Origin: Pelagibacterales bacterium SAG-MED48
GTDB lineage: Bacteria; Pseudomonadota; Alphaproteobacteria; Pelagibacterales; Pelagibacteraceae
Length of the DNA: 64,000 nt
Direction: 5' to 3'
Assembly: GCA_014653375.1 (NCBI GenBank)
Contig: JACWEP010000001.1
Coordinates: forward strand, 1 to 64,000
Of the stretch, positions 48,982 through 58,976 are shown one piece after another (position 1 is the first letter of the stretch; the number at the start of each line of letters is the position of its first letter). A program made the translations under genes and the position numbers. The notes under the pieces are model-generated. The model ran no database searches. It was not told the origin of the DNA and saw only the letters and a program-made list of their open reading frames with translations.

Positions 48982-50667
48982 ATGTTTAATAAACTAATTA
49001 AAATATTAGTAGCCCTTGTAATATTCTATCAGACACCTGTATATTCTAAAAGTGCTAGTTTTAATGACTTTAATTCAAGAGATTTAACAAATTATTTTTC
49101 GGGAATAATTGCATATGAAAATAAAGATAATACAGATGCACTAAAATTTTTTAATGCTTCTAAAGTCCTAACAAACAAACATGATATATATTTAAAAAGA
49201 TATGTGTATTCTTTAGTTTTAGAAAACAAAGTGGCTCAAGCCATCAATGTAATTAAAAATAGAAACAATAAAGATAACACAGATTTTTTTAATGCTTATA
49301 TCCTTTTAGTAGTCGATAGTTTAAAAAAAAATGATTTTAAAAAAGCTGAAGAATATTTAACTCAAAGCTTAAAATTTAAAAATCAAAGAAGATTTAATTT
49401 AATAATTTCTGAAACATTAAAACAATATGTTTACAGTTTTAAAAATAAGAAAATTTTATCTAATAAACAAAATTTTGGAAACTTATCTTTAATATCTCAA
49501 ATGTTTCAAAGATGTTATCTAAAGAAAAGTAATACTGGGTCTTTTTTTGTAAACTTGATTAATAATCAACAAGGAGATTATTCAAGATATATATTTTTTT
49601 ATATTAACTATTTAATAGAAAATAAAAAAATAGAAAAAGCTAAAGAGATTGCTGGACAACTTGAATATATTAATTCTACATTATTATTATCACAAAGTAG
49701 AAGCTGGATTGAAAATGGAAAATTTAAAGAGTTTAATAAAATTTTTTCATGCAACAACCATAATGATATTGTTAGTGAGTTTTTATTTTTAGTTTCAAAT
49801 CTTTATTCATCTCAGGATGATTTTGAAAATTCAAATTTTTACTTAAATTTGTCTAATTATTTAAATCCAAATTTCACATTTAATTTATCTCTTGTAGCTG
49901 AAAATTTTTATATGAATAAAGAGTATACTAAAGTCAAAGAAGTTTTGAAAAACTTTAATAAAGAAGATGAATTCTATTATTGGTTTAGAGTTAAAAAGGA
50001 AGCTCAAATGATTATTAAAGAGGATGGTTATGAAGATGGAATAGACTATTTAAGCACAAAGTTTAATAAAATTAAAAATCCAAATTTAAAAATGGTTTTT
50101 GATATTGCAAACTTTTATAAAAACGCAAAAAAGTATGAAGAAGCAATAGATTATTATACACAGATTATTTCATCATTAAGTGATAAGTCTGATATGAAGT
50201 CAGATTTACTCTATAGACGTGGTGGAAGCTATGAAAGAATGGGTAATTACGAAAAGTCTGATGAAGACCTGTTACATTCATTGAGAATTAATCCAGATGA
50301 CGCATATGCTCTTAATTATTTAGCATACTCCTGGTTGGAACGTGATTATAAGATTGATGAAGCTTTTCAAATGTTGGAAAAAGCATACGCAGCTAAAAGT
50401 GAAGATCCTTACATTATAGATTCAATAGGTTGGGCTTATTATTTAATAGATAATTATGTTGAGGCAGAGAAATATTTAAAAAGAGCAGTAGAATTAATGC
50501 CAGAAGACCCAATAGTTAACGATCATTATGGAGATATTTTGTGGAAATTAAATCGTAAAATTCAAGCAAGATATTTTTGGAATAATGTTTTAAGCTTTGA
50601 TGATACTGATGAAGATATAAGAAAAAATATAAATATTAAAATCATAGAAGGTCTTAAAAATAGCTAA
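48982..50667 (+). CDS. Secreted TPR-repeat protein
   Basis: This 561-residue protein has a signal peptide (MFNKLIKILVALVIFYQTPVYS) and repeated helical pairs. At least four clear TPR units lie in the last 200 residues, with marks such as YYTQIISSLSDKSD, LLYRRGGSYERMGNYEKSD, YALNYLAYSWLE and DPIVNDHYGDILWKLNR. It is probably periplasmic or outer-membrane-associated and mediates protein-protein contacts. Partner and function are unknown. Its stop abuts the ispE start. Confidence 0.85.
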   Translation: MFNKLIKILVALVIFYQTPVYSKSASFNDFNSRDLTNYFSGIIAYENKDNTDALKFFNASKVLTNKHDIYLKRYVYSLVLENKVAQAINVIKNRNNKDNTDFFNAYILLVVDSLKKNDFKKAEEYLTQSLKFKNQRRFNLIISETLKQYVYSFKNKKILSNKQNFGNLSLISQMFQRCYLKKSNTGSFFVNLINNQQGDYSRYIFFYINYLIENKKIEKAKEIAGQLEYINSTLLLSQSRSWIENGKFKEFNKIFSCNNHNDIVSEFLFLVSNLYSSQDDFENSNFYLNLSNYLNPNFTFNLSLVAENFYMNKEYTKVKEVLKNFNKEDEFYYWFRVKKEAQMIIKEDGYEDGIDYLSTKFNKIKNPNLKMVFDIANFYKNAKKYEEAIDYYTQIISSLSDKSDMKSDLLYRRGGSYERMGNYEKSDEDLLHSLRINPDDAYALNYLAYSWLERDYKIDEAFQMLEKAYAAKSEDPYIIDSIGWAYYLIDNYVEAEKYLKRAVELMPEDPIVNDHYGDILWKLNRKIQARYFWNNVLSFDDTDEDIRKNINIKIIEGLKNS

Positions 50668-51513
50668 ATGAGCTTTATTGAAGTGAAATCATTTGCTAAA
50701 ATTAATTTAGCATTGAATGTTACAGGTAAATTAAAATTATTACATAAAATTGAGAGTATTGTTTCGTTCATTAGTTTGAGTGATTTAATTTTTATTAAGA
50801 AAATTAAAGGACCCAACCATCGAATTTCTTTTTATGGAAATTTTTCAAAAAATATTGATAGTGATAATACCGTTGTAAAACTTTTTAAAATTCTTGATAA
50901 AAAAAAACTATTAAAAGATAGAAAGTTTCAGATTAGAATTAAAAAAAATATACCACAAAAAGCAGGACTAGGTGGAGGATCTATGAATGCATCAAGTGTT
51001 TTAAATTTCCTAATTAAAAAAAAAATTGTAAAGATCAGTCAAAAACAAATTCAAAATATTTCTAGTTTAATTGGTTCTGATGTAATTTTAGGAGTCAATT
51101 ATTCAAGTGCTATATTGAAATCTAATAATATGGTTAAAAAGTTTTCTAAGTGCCCTATATTTCATACACTCCTGGTTAAACCAAATTTTGGTTGTTCTAC
51201 AAAAGTAATTTATTCAAGAGTAAAAAAAATTACAAATTCCAAGTTTAATAATCCAAAAAAATTAATGTTTAATCCTGAGTATTTGGCAAGGCAAGAAAAT
51301 GCCTTGGAACTAGCTGCATTTTCTAGATACCCAAAACTCAAAAGAATTAAATCTTTTTTAGAAAATTTAAAAAACCCATTATTTGTAAGAATGACGGGTT
51401 CGGGCTCAGTAATAATTGCGTATTACCAGTCAAAAAAAGATTGTGAACTGGCAAAAGTTCAATTTAAAAGGAAATATAAAAATTATTGGTGCAATACATC
51501 AAAAACTATATAA
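50668..51513 (+). CDS. ispE: 4-(cytidine-5'-diphospho)-2-C-methyl-D-erythritol kinase
   Basis: This GHMP kinase carries out a central step of the MEP isoprenoid pathway. The N-terminal SFAKINLALNVTGK (~8-21), the ATP loop IPQKAGLGGGSMNASS (~95-110) and the C-terminal MTGSGSVIIA (~243-252) are clear. The length is 281 residues. It adds to ispH, also in this window. A T-rich run follows the stop before the tRNA gene. Confidence 0.95.
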   Translation: MSFIEVKSFAKINLALNVTGKLKLLHKIESIVSFISLSDLIFIKKIKGPNHRISFYGNFSKNIDSDNTVVKLFKILDKKKLLKDRKFQIRIKKNIPQKAGLGGGSMNASSVLNFLIKKKIVKISQKQIQNISSLIGSDVILGVNYSSAILKSNNMVKKFSKCPIFHTLLVKPNFGCSTKVIYSRVKKITNSKFNNPKKLMFNPEYLARQENALELAAFSRYPKLKRIKSFLENLKNPLFVRMTGSGSVIIAYYQSKKDCELAKVQFKRKYKNYWCNTSKTI

Positions 51514-51545
51514 TTTTTTTTTTTTGTGATATATGAAATAAATAT

Positions 51546-51619
51546 TGGCCCATGGTGAAGTGGTATCACATCTGTTTTTGGTACAGAGATCCGAGGTTCG
51601 AATCCTTGTGGGCCAGCCA
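51546..51619 (+). tRNA. tRNA-Gln (anticodon TTG), CCA encoded
   Basis: The 7-bp acceptor TGGCCCA pairs with TGGGCCA. A D stem (GTG/CAC), an anticodon stem TCTGT/ACAGA with loop TTTTGGT (anticodon TTG reading CAA), and a T stem CGAGG/CCTTG with loop TTCGAAT all fold. The discriminator is G at 51616, and CCA is encoded (51617-51619). The next gene, cca, starts only three bases later. Confidence 0.95.
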
Positions 51620-51622
51620 CAT

Positions 51623-52897
51623 ATGAATAACTTATTAGATAGAATTTTTTTTAGATCAAAAAACCTTGATTATATAAGTCAAAATCTAAAAGATATTACT
51701 AACCAGACGCCTGCCAATAAAATCTTTGAAGCTATTAATAACTATTCAGAAAGTAGTGAGATTAGATACGTGGGCGGATGTATTAGAAAGGTTATAAAAA
51801 AAGAAACTATTGATGATATTGATCTAGCAACAAATTTAAAACCAGATGAAGTCTGTGAGGCACTAAAAAAAAAAAATATTAATTTTTATGAAACTGGTGT
51901 TGAGCACGGAACAATAACTGCAATAATTGATAAATATAAATATGAAATTACCTCACTAAGAAAAGATGTAACAACAGATGGAAGACATGCAAAAGTTGAA
52001 TTTTCTTTAGACTGGAAAGAAGATGCTTCAAGAAGAGATTTTTCAATTAATTCAATTTATTCAGATGGTGAAGGAAATTTATTTGATCCAAATAATGGAA
52101 AAAAAGACTTAGATGAAGGTTCAATTAATTTTATTGGAGATACTGAGGATAGAATTAAAGAGGATTACCTAAGAATACTTAGATATATTCGTTTTTTTCT
52201 CAATTATTCAAAACATGAACATGACCCTGAAATAATTAAAGTAATAAAAAGAAATATTGATGGAATATCTAAATTATCTGGTGAGAGATTATTAGATGAA
52301 TTTAAAAAACTAACAAAATCTAATGGTTTTATAAAACTTTTTAAAGACAAAGATAGTTTGGAACTTATAGAAATTATATTTCCTCAATTAAAAAATTTAG
52401 AAAGATTTAAAAAATTAAATCCTTATGCAAATGATAATTTATTAAAAATTGATTTTATTTTTCTACTAGCACTCATGATAATTGATGGAACTGATAATAC
52501 TGATTACTTTTTTTATAAATTTAGTATGTCTAAAAAGGACCAAAAAAGATTAAAATTAATTGATCTTTTTTATAAAGAAAAAATTAATATTAAAAATTTT
52601 ACAGAAAAAAATTTTAATAAGATCTTTTATTATAATGGTAAGCAAGCTGTAAGTGATATTATTAATTTTAAGTTATTTACATCAAGTAAAGTGGAAAAAA
52701 AACTGATTAAATTAATGGAAACTTATCAAGATAAAGTAATCCCAACTATGCCAGTGGGAGCCAATTTACTTATGAATAAATATAATATTCCTGAAGGCAA
52801 AACATTGGGTAGTAAATTAAAAATGATTGAAGAAATTTGGGTAGGTAATAATTTTAATATTACTGATAAACAAGTCGAAAAAATTGCTAAAAATTAG
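51623..52897 (+). CDS. cca: CCA tRNA nucleotidyltransferase / poly(A) polymerase family
   Basis: It adds or repairs the CCA end of tRNAs. The nucleotidyltransferase motif is VGGCIRKVIKKETIDDIDLA (~50-69) with catalytic Asp residues, followed by TSLRKD, RRDFSINSI (~133-141) and the neck region EDRIKEDYLRILRYIRFF (~171-188). I place the start at MNNLLDRIFF (51623). An in-frame extension upstream would read through the tRNA. The length is 424 residues. The stop interlocks with that of greA. Confidence 0.92.
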   Translation: MNNLLDRIFFRSKNLDYISQNLKDITNQTPANKIFEAINNYSESSEIRYVGGCIRKVIKKETIDDIDLATNLKPDEVCEALKKKNINFYETGVEHGTITAIIDKYKYEITSLRKDVTTDGRHAKVEFSLDWKEDASRRDFSINSIYSDGEGNLFDPNNGKKDLDEGSINFIGDTEDRIKEDYLRILRYIRFFLNYSKHEHDPEIIKVIKRNIDGISKLSGERLLDEFKKLTKSNGFIKLFKDKDSLELIEIIFPQLKNLERFKKLNPYANDNLLKIDFIFLLALMIIDGTDNTDYFFYKFSMSKKDQKRLKLIDLFYKEKINIKNFTEKNFNKIFYYNGKQAVSDIINFKLFTSSKVEKKLIKLMETYQDKVIPTMPVGANLLMNKYNIPEGKTLGSKLKMIEEIWVGNNFNITDKQVEKIAKN

Positions 52898-53370
52898 ATA
52901 TATTTTACGTCTTTAATTTTAAAATTTTTAACTCCAGCCGGAGTTTTAATTTCTACTAAATCGTTTTTGTTTTTACCTATTAGTCCTCTACCTATTGGAG
53001 ATTGAAAAAAGATTAATTTTTGTTTCAAATCGGCCTCATCTTTCCCGACTATTTTATAACTAATTTTTTCTCCATTATCCAAATTTTCTAAAAAAACAGT
53101 AGAACCAAAAATTACTTTTCCATCATTATTTAATTTTGTAACATCAATAACATTTGCTCTAGCTATGATATCGTTGATTTCTGTTATTCTACCTTCGTTA
53201 TGAGATTGTTCCTCTTTTGCGGCATGATATTCAGCATTTTCCTTGAGATCCCCATGTGATCTTGCTTCGGATATAGCGGCCACTATTTCTGGTCTTTTCT
53301 TTTCTTTTAAAAAAACTAGCTCTTCTTCTAATCTATTCAAACCATTTAATGTGATTGGTTCTTTATCCAT
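52894..53370 (-). CDS. greA: Transcription elongation factor GreA
   Basis: It rescues backtracked RNA polymerase. The N-terminal antiparallel coiled coil (~1-75) contains the tip acidic motif EARSHGDLKENAEYHAAKEEQ (within ~35-56). It is followed by the globular domain with GSTVFLENLD and a C-terminal SPIGRGLIGK (~124-133). The length is 158 residues. It is three bases downstream of hemF. Confidence 0.97.
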   Translation of the reverse strand: MDKEPITLNGLNRLEEELVFLKEKKRPEIVAAISEARSHGDLKENAEYHAAKEEQSHNEGRITEINDIIARANVIDVTKLNNDGKVIFGSTVFLENLDNGEKISYKIVGKDEADLKQKLIFFQSPIGRGLIGKNKNDLVEIKTPAGVKNFKIKDVKYI

Positions 53371-53373
53371 TTT

Positions 53374-54201
53374 TTATTTCCATTTTGCAATTGGAGGTAA
53401 CGACATTAATATTCCTTCTACGTTTCCACCTGTTTGTAAGCCAAATTTTGTACCTCGATCATATAACAAATTAAACTCTGCATATCGACCTCTTTTAATA
53501 TACTGCATCTCTTTATCTTTTAAAGTCCATTTTTTTTTAATTTTTCTTTTGATAATATCATTAAATATCATTTGAAAAGTAACACCCACATCTCTTACAA
53601 ATTGAAAATCTTTCTCAAAATTTTTTTTTTTATAATCAAAAAAAATTCCACCAATTCCTCTAGCTTCATTTCGATGGGGTAGGTAAAAATATTCATCACA
53701 CCATTTTTTATATTTTTTGTAATAATTTTTATTATGTCGATCACACATTGACTTTAAGGTTTTGTGAAATTTTTTCTTTTCATTGATATCTTTGCTTGAA
53801 GGCGTAACATCCATCCCTCCTCCAAACCAATTTTGTGTCGTACAAATATATCTGGTATTGAAGTGCATTGCTGGGATATTGGGGTTTTTCATATGCATTA
53901 CAACTGATATTCCTGAAGCCCAAAATCTAGGATCTTTACTAGCTCCTGGAATTTTATTTTGAAATTCTATTGGAAATTTTCCATCAACTTTTGAAAAATT
54001 AACACCTACTTTTTCAAAAATCTTTCCGTCTTTAATAATTCTGTATTCACCACCACCTTCATCTTTGTCTTTATTTCTTTTCCAAGTAGTTGATTTAAAT
54101 TTTAATTTATTTTTTTCTAATTTGATAATATCATCACAGATTGCATTTTGGAGTAGCTTAAACCAATTGCTAGCCAGGTCTTTTTTAATATTTAAATCCA
54201 T
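53374..54201 (-). CDS. hemF: Oxygen-dependent coproporphyrinogen III oxidase
   Basis: It decarboxylates coproporphyrinogen III to protoporphyrinogen IX using O2. Conserved blocks are present: a GGGEYRIIKDG core (~50), ASGISVVMHMKNPNIPAMHF (~96-115), WFGGGMDVTPS (~126-136), RNEARGIGGIFFDY, and C-terminal YNLLYDRGTKFGLQTGG-like sequence with ILMSLPP. The length is 275 residues. It fits the haem demand of the oxidase and bc1 operons and an obligately aerobic life. Confidence 0.96.
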   Translation of the reverse strand: MDLNIKKDLASNWFKLLQNAICDDIIKLEKNKLKFKSTTWKRNKDKDEGGGEYRIIKDGKIFEKVGVNFSKVDGKFPIEFQNKIPGASKDPRFWASGISVVMHMKNPNIPAMHFNTRYICTTQNWFGGGMDVTPSSKDINEKKKFHKTLKSMCDRHNKNYYKKYKKWCDEYFYLPHRNEARGIGGIFFDYKKKNFEKDFQFVRDVGVTFQMIFNDIIKRKIKKKWTLKDKEMQYIKRGRYAEFNLLYDRGTKFGLQTGGNVEGILMSLPPIAKWK

Positions 54202-54675
54202 TTATATTATTTCTGTTTGTCTTAAACTTTCAGCTAAAACAATTGCAACTGAAGATGCAATATTAAGAGATCTAAAATTATTATTCATTGGTATTTTTAA
54301 TCGGTTTTCTGTTAATTGATGAATACTTTCTGGCACCCCAGCACTTTCACGACCAAATAATATTGTGTCATCTGAATTAAACTTAAATTTAGTATAAGAT
54401 ATCGATCCCTTTGTTGTCATCAATACAATTCTCTGATTCTTTTTAGCTTCAAAAAATTTATCTGAGCTTTGATAGAATTTAATTTGATTATGATCCATAT
54501 AGTCCATAACCACTCTTTTAAAGCGTTTATCTGTTAAAAGAAAACCACAGGGTTCAATTATTTCTAATTTTGCCCCCAAACATGCGCAAGTTCTAATTAT
54601 TGCTGCTGTATTTTGAGGAATATCAGGCTCATATAGTGCAATTATAGGTCTTAGAATTGTTGAATTCTGTGTCAT
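54202..54675 (-). CDS. trmL: tRNA (cytidine(34)-2'-O)-methyltransferase TrmL
   Basis: This SPOUT methyltransferase modifies the wobble position of leucine tRNAs. The YEPDIPQNTAAIIRTCA motif (~14-30), the FGRESAGVPE knot (~107-116) and the final IPMNNNFRSLNIASSVAIV (~131-149) are all visible. The length is 157 residues. It directly abuts hemF and is divergent from petA across 92 bases. Confidence 0.92.
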   Translation of the reverse strand: MTQNSTILRPIIALYEPDIPQNTAAIIRTCACLGAKLEIIEPCGFLLTDKRFKRVVMDYMDHNQIKFYQSSDKFFEAKKNQRIVLMTTKGSISYTKFKFNSDDTILFGRESAGVPESIHQLTENRLKIPMNNNFRSLNIASSVAIVLAESLRQTEII

Positions 54676-54767
54676 TCTATCAGTAGTAAAAATATTATTT
54701 TATATTATATGAATTCGTATATTAAGTAATTTAAATCAATATTAGACAAGATAAACAACTAAAATAG

Positions 54768-55277
54768 ATGTCAGATAAAAAACCAGAAAGACGAGATTTT
54801 TTATTTACTGCCTCATATGCTGTGGGAGCAGTAGGAGTTGCTGCAGTTGTTTGGCCACTAGTTGATCAGATGAATCCTGATGCTTCAGTAAAGGCACTAG
54901 CTAGCACAGAAGTTGATGTAAGTTCAGTTAAACCTGGAAACACCATCACAGTACTTTGGAGAGGTAAACCAGTTTTTATAAGAAGAAGAACCCAAGATGA
55001 AATTTCAGAAGCAAAATCTGTTAAGATGGAAGATTTAAAACATCCTGAAAAAGATGAGGATAGAGCAAAAGATCCAGAATGGCTAGTGATGCTTGGAGTT
55101 TGTACTCACCTTGGATGTGTACCTTTAAATGATAAGGGTGACTATGATGGTTGGTTTTGTCCGTGCCATGGTTCACACTATGATACTTCAGGTAGAATTA
55201 GAAAAGGTCCAGCACCGTTAAATATGGAAGTTCCTAAATATGAATTTGTTAACGCTAATACAATCAAAATTGGTTAA
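54768..55277 (+). CDS. petA: Cytochrome bc1 Rieske iron-sulfur subunit
   Basis: This is the electron-accepting subunit for ubiquinol oxidation. A Tat-type signal anchor with the twin Arg in ERRDFLFTA (~7-15) and a membrane helix are followed by the soluble domain. The 2Fe-2S ligands are in CTHLGCVP (~113-120) and CPCHGSHYD (~133-141). The length is 169 residues. It is the first gene of the petABC operon. Confidence 0.98.
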   Translation: MSDKKPERRDFLFTASYAVGAVGVAAVVWPLVDQMNPDASVKALASTEVDVSSVKPGNTITVLWRGKPVFIRRRTQDEISEAKSVKMEDLKHPEKDEDRAKDPEWLVMLGVCTHLGCVPLNDKGDYDGWFCPCHGSHYDTSGRIRKGPAPLNMEVPKYEFVNANTIKIG

Positions 55278-55282
55278 ATTAT

Positions 55283-56545
55283 ATGAGTGATCACGAATAC
55301 GTACCTTCATCAAAATTTGGAAAATGGTTTAACGATAGACTACCGTTACTTACATTGGCGAGTCATCTAACTGATTATCCAACTCCTAAGAATTTAAATT
55401 ATTGGTGGACTTTTGGTGGAATTTTAACTTTCTGTTTAATAACTCAAATTGTAACCGGTTTAACTCTTGCAATGCATTACATCGCACATGCAGATATGGC
55501 TTTTGAAAGCGTCGAACATATTATGAGAGATGTAAACTATGGTTGGTTAATTAGATATATTCATGCAAATGGTGCTTCAATGTTTTTTCTAGCAGTTTAC
55601 ATTCATATTTTTCGATCTTTATTTTATGGATCTTATAAATCTCCAAGAGAAATTATCTGGATTATTGGAATAATTATTTACTTATTGATGATGGCAGCTG
55701 CATTTATGGGTTATGTACTACCTTGGGGGCAAATGAGTTTTTGGGGAGCAACAGTTATAACTAATTTATTCAGTGCAATACCATTAGTGGGAGAAGGTAT
55801 TGTAACTTGGTTATGGGGAGGATATTCAGTTGATAATCCAACTTTAACAAGATTTTTTACACTTCATTATTTAATTCCTTTTTTAATTTTAGGTCTTGTT
55901 GTTTTGCATATATGGGCATTACATGTTCCAGGGAATAATAATCCAATTGGAATAGATGTTAAAAAACCATCAAAAGACACTGTGCCATTTCATCCATACA
56001 TAGTTATTAAGGATGGTTTTGCATTGCTAATGTTTATGATTGTCTTTGCATTTTTTGTTTTTTATTCACCAAATATTTTAGGCCACGCTGACAATTACAT
56101 TGAAGCAAATCCAATGGTTACTCCAGCTCATATTGTCCCTGAATGGTATTTACTACCTTTCTATGCAATTTTAAGATCGGTGCCTGATAAACTTCTTGGT
56201 GTAGTTGCGATGTTGTCTGCAATCTTGATATTAGCTGCTCTACCTTGGTTAGATACATCAAAAATAAGATCAGCTGTATTTAGACCACTATACAAACAGT
56301 TTTATTGGATACTTGTCGCCGATGTTTTGATACTAGGATACATTGGAGCAATGCCAGCCGAAGGTCTTTATTTACTAATAGCAAGAGTAGCGACAGCATA
56401 TTACTTCCTTCACTTTCTGGTTATTTTGCCTGTACTTGGGTTTAAGGAAAAAACTATACCAGTTCCCCTAAGTATTACAGAACCTATTCTTGGAGGCTCT
56501 CCAAATTTAGCAATGGCTAAAAACAAAGAAAGCCTAGATAAATAA
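55283..56545 (+). CDS. petB: Cytochrome b subunit of the bc1 complex
   Basis: It holds two b haems and the quinol oxidation site. Four haem His occur in helices B and D ([23 protein letters not shown] with HIHIF-like spacing, [10 protein letters not shown] and VVLHIWALH). The [12 protein letters not shown] signature (~288-299) marks the Qo site. Its 420 residues and eight helices match a mitochondria-like cytochrome b. Confidence 0.98.
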   Translation: MSDHEYVPSSKFGKWFNDRLPLLTLASHLTDYPTPKNLNYWWTFGGILTFCLITQIVTGLTLAMHYIAHADMAFESVEHIMRDVNYGWLIRYIHANGASMFFLAVYIHIFRSLFYGSYKSPREIIWIIGIIIYLLMMAAAFMGYVLPWGQMSFWGATVITNLFSAIPLVGEGIVTWLWGGYSVDNPTLTRFFTLHYLIPFLILGLVVLHIWALHVPGNNNPIGIDVKKPSKDTVPFHPYIVIKDGFALLMFMIVFAFFVFYSPNILGHADNYIEANPMVTPAHIVPEWYLLPFYAILRSVPDKLLGVVAMLSAILILAALPWLDTSKIRSAVFRPLYKQFYWILVADVLILGYIGAMPAEGLYLLIARVATAYYFLHFLVILPVLGFKEKTIPVPLSITEPILGGSPNLAMAKNKESLDK

Positions 56546-56546
56546 A

Positions 56547-57326
56547 GTGAAGAATTTTATTAAATTATTTTCAATTCTGGTCTTATTTTTTTTTACAATT
56601 ACCCAATCAAACTCAGCTGAAAAAATTGATTATTTAAAAACTGATTGGAGCTTTAAGGGACTTTTTGGTAAATTTGATAGGGGTTCGCTTCAAAGAGGCT
56701 ATCAGGTTTATACGGAAGTCTGTGCTGCCTGCCATTCGATGAAATATTTAAGTTATAGAAATTTAGGAGAAAAGGGTGGGCCAGAATTTTCAGAAGCAGA
56801 AACTAAAGCAATTGCAGCATCTTTTGAAGTAACCGATGGACCTAATGCAGATGGCGAAATGTTTGAAAGACCAGCAAAGCTATCTGATAAATTTGTAATG
56901 CCATATGAAAATGTTAAAGCTGCGCAAGCTGCTAATGGTGGTGCATATCCACCAGACATGTCAGTTTTAGTAAAAGCAAGAGGTGGTGGGGTAGATTATA
57001 TTTATTCATTGCTTCAAGGTTATGAAGAAGTACCAAGTGGAATGACATTAGATGAAGGTGTTCATTACAATAAATACATGTATGGAAATAAAATTAGAAT
57101 GTCTGCTCCACTTTCAGAAGATATAGTTGAATATGGAGATGGTACTAAAGCAACTGTTGAGCAAATGTCAAAAGATGTAACTACATTTTTAATGTGGGCA
57201 GCTGAGCCTCATTTAGAAGCTAGACATCAAATGGGTTTTAAAGCAATTGTGTATTTAATTATTTTAACTACCTTGGTATATTTTAGTATGAAAAAAATCT
57301 GGTCACGTGTTGAATCTGAAGTTTAA
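56547..57326 (+). CDS. petC: Cytochrome c1 subunit (GTG start)
   Basis: This is the membrane-anchored c-type cytochrome of the bc1 complex. A signal peptide (to ~24) is followed by the haem motif CAACHSMKYLSYR (~44-56), a Met-ligand region IRMSAPLSED (~181-190) and a C-terminal helix anchor (IVYLIILTTLVYF). Translation starts at GTG (56547), two bases after the petB stop. The length is 259 residues. The 3' end overlaps convergent ychF by 24 bases. Confidence 0.96.
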   Translation: MKNFIKLFSILVLFFFTITQSNSAEKIDYLKTDWSFKGLFGKFDRGSLQRGYQVYTEVCAACHSMKYLSYRNLGEKGGPEFSEAETKAIAASFEVTDGPNADGEMFERPAKLSDKFVMPYENVKAAQAANGGAYPPDMSVLVKARGGGVDYIYSLLQGYEEVPSGMTLDEGVHYNKYMYGNKIRMSAPLSEDIVEYGDGTKATVEQMSKDVTTFLMWAAEPHLEARHQMGFKAIVYLIILTTLVYFSMKKIWSRVESEV

Positions 57327-58376
57327 AACATCTCCATCTTTTACAATATAATCTTTACCTTCTAGTCTCATTTTACCGTTAGTTTTTGAATTAACCCACC
57401 CATCATTTGTAATAAAATCATTATAAGAGACTGTCTCAGCTCTAATAAATCCTTTTTCAAAATCAGTATGTATTTCACCGGCTGCTTTTGGGGCTGTACA
57501 GTTTTTTTGAATGGTCCAAGCTCTAGTTTCTTCTGGTCCAGACGTAAAATATGTATCTAGTTCTAAGATTTTGTATCCTTTTTGAATTAACAGACTTAAT
57601 CCAGTTTCTTTTAAACCAATCATTTCCATATAATTTTTTCTCTCGTTTGATTCTAGTTCATTAATTTGATTTTCTATATCAGCAGATACAATTAAAGTAT
57701 TTTCTTCACCAAATTTTTCTATAAATTTTTGAGTATATTGGTTTCCTTCCTGAACACTTTGTTCATCTACATTGCAAACAAATATTTTTGGCTTAATTGA
57801 CAATAAGCCGCTTTGATTAAGTAGTTTGTTGTCAAATTGAGATTTTAAAACTGATATATCTTTATCATTATTGATACAGTCCAATGCAACTTCCAATATC
57901 TTTAATTGTTCTTCATCAACATTTTTTTTGTTACTTTTTTCTAATCTTTTTTGGATAGACTCCAAATCAGCTAGCATCATTTCTGTTTCAATTATTTCAA
58001 GATCTCTAATAGGGTCTACAGTTGGATTAACATTTTGAATATCATCAGAATCAAAACATCTGATCATATGAATGATTGCGTCGACTTCTCTGATATGAGA
58101 GAGAAATTTATTACCTAATCCCTCACCTTTAGATGCACCTTTTACTAGGCCCGCAATATCAACAAATTCAATAGTTGTATTTATAATTTTTTTAGAATTT
58201 GAAACTTTTGATAAATTATTTAATCTTTCATCTGGAACAGGAACAACACCCACGTTTGGATCTATCGTACAAAAGGGAAAGTTTGCTGCTTGAGCTTTAC
58301 TCGAATTAGTTAAAGCATTAAATAAAGTAGATTTACCGACGTTGGGCAAACCAACAATTCCACATTTAAAACTCAT
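57303..58376 (-). CDS. ychF: Ribosome-binding ATPase YchF
   Basis: This Obg-related protein prefers ATP and binds ribosomes. The P-loop GLPNVGKSTLFNALTNSS (~8-25), DIAGLVKGASKGEGLGNKF (~73-91), a coiled-coil insert and the C-terminal TGS domain (AWTIQKNCTAPKAAGEIHTD, ~291-310) are all present. Its length of 357 residues is close to normal. It shares one base with the pth stop. Confidence 0.96.
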   Translation of the reverse strand: MSFKCGIVGLPNVGKSTLFNALTNSSKAQAANFPFCTIDPNVGVVPVPDERLNNLSKVSNSKKIINTTIEFVDIAGLVKGASKGEGLGNKFLSHIREVDAIIHMIRCFDSDDIQNVNPTVDPIRDLEIIETEMMLADLESIQKRLEKSNKKNVDEEQLKILEVALDCINNDKDISVLKSQFDNKLLNQSGLLSIKPKIFVCNVDEQSVQEGNQYTQKFIEKFGEENTLIVSADIENQINELESNERKNYMEMIGLKETGLSLLIQKGYKILELDTYFTSGPEETRAWTIQKNCTAPKAAGEIHTDFEKGFIRAETVSYNDFITNDGWVNSKTNGKMRLEGKDYIVKDGDVLNFRFNT

Positions 58377-58939
58377 TATTTAGTATTGTTTACGGTACTG
58401 GAGAATAAATCTAATTTTTTTTCTACCAGAATTGAAATAGAATTATTAATGTTGTCAGAAATCTTTTCTATATTTAGCATTTCATCCTCTTCGAAATTTT
58501 GAAGAACAAAATCACCAACTTCAATATTTTCTTTAGGTTTTCCAATCCCAATTCTCACTCTTGAGTAGTCTTTACCTATAAATTTATCAATTGATGCAAT
58601 TCCATTATGTCCTGCGCTTGATCCACCAAATTTTGCTTTAATCTTTCCAAATTCAACATCAAGATCATCATGAAAAACAATCACATCTTCTGCATCTATT
58701 TTAAAATATTCAATAAGCTCCCTAATACAGATTCCAGAATTATTCATAAAAGTTAAAGGTTTGATAGCATAAATTTTTTGATCTCCAACATTTCCAGTTG
58801 TAAGAAGCCCTTTAAACTTGGGTTTTTGTTTTGATAAGCCAAATTTTTTATTAATAGAGTCTATAATTTTAAAACCAACATTATGTCTATTATTTTCACT
58901 ATCTGGTGTTGGATTACCTAGACCTACAAATAAAAGCAT
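58376..58939 (-). CDS. pth: Peptidyl-tRNA hydrolase
   Basis: It recycles tRNAs from peptidyl-tRNA drop-off. The N-terminal VGLGNPTPDSENNRHNVGF (~5-23) includes the catalytic His. PLTFMNNSG (~61-69), VFHDDLDVEFGKIK (~89-102) and GGSSAGHNGIASI (~106-118) follow. The length is 187 residues. The pth-ychF pairing and rplY upstream are a common bacterial order. Confidence 0.97.
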   Translation of the reverse strand: MLLFVGLGNPTPDSENNRHNVGFKIIDSINKKFGLSKQKPKFKGLLTTGNVGDQKIYAIKPLTFMNNSGICIRELIEYFKIDAEDVIVFHDDLDVEFGKIKAKFGGSSAGHNGIASIDKFIGKDYSRVRIGIGKPKENIEVGDFVLQNFEEDEMLNIEKISDNINNSISILVEKKLDLFSSTVNNTK

Positions 58940-58976
58940 ATTTTTCTAATGGGTAGTAGTATTTAACTTTAACAGT

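Noticed and set aside
51513-51530. Intrinsic terminator after ispE at the T-rich run
   Set aside because: A long T tract is present, but I see no stable GC stem before it.
51545-51622. N-terminal extension of cca reading through the tRNA-Gln gene
   Set aside because: The bases fold as a complete tRNA with encoded CCA, and the family N terminus starts at the ATG at 51623.
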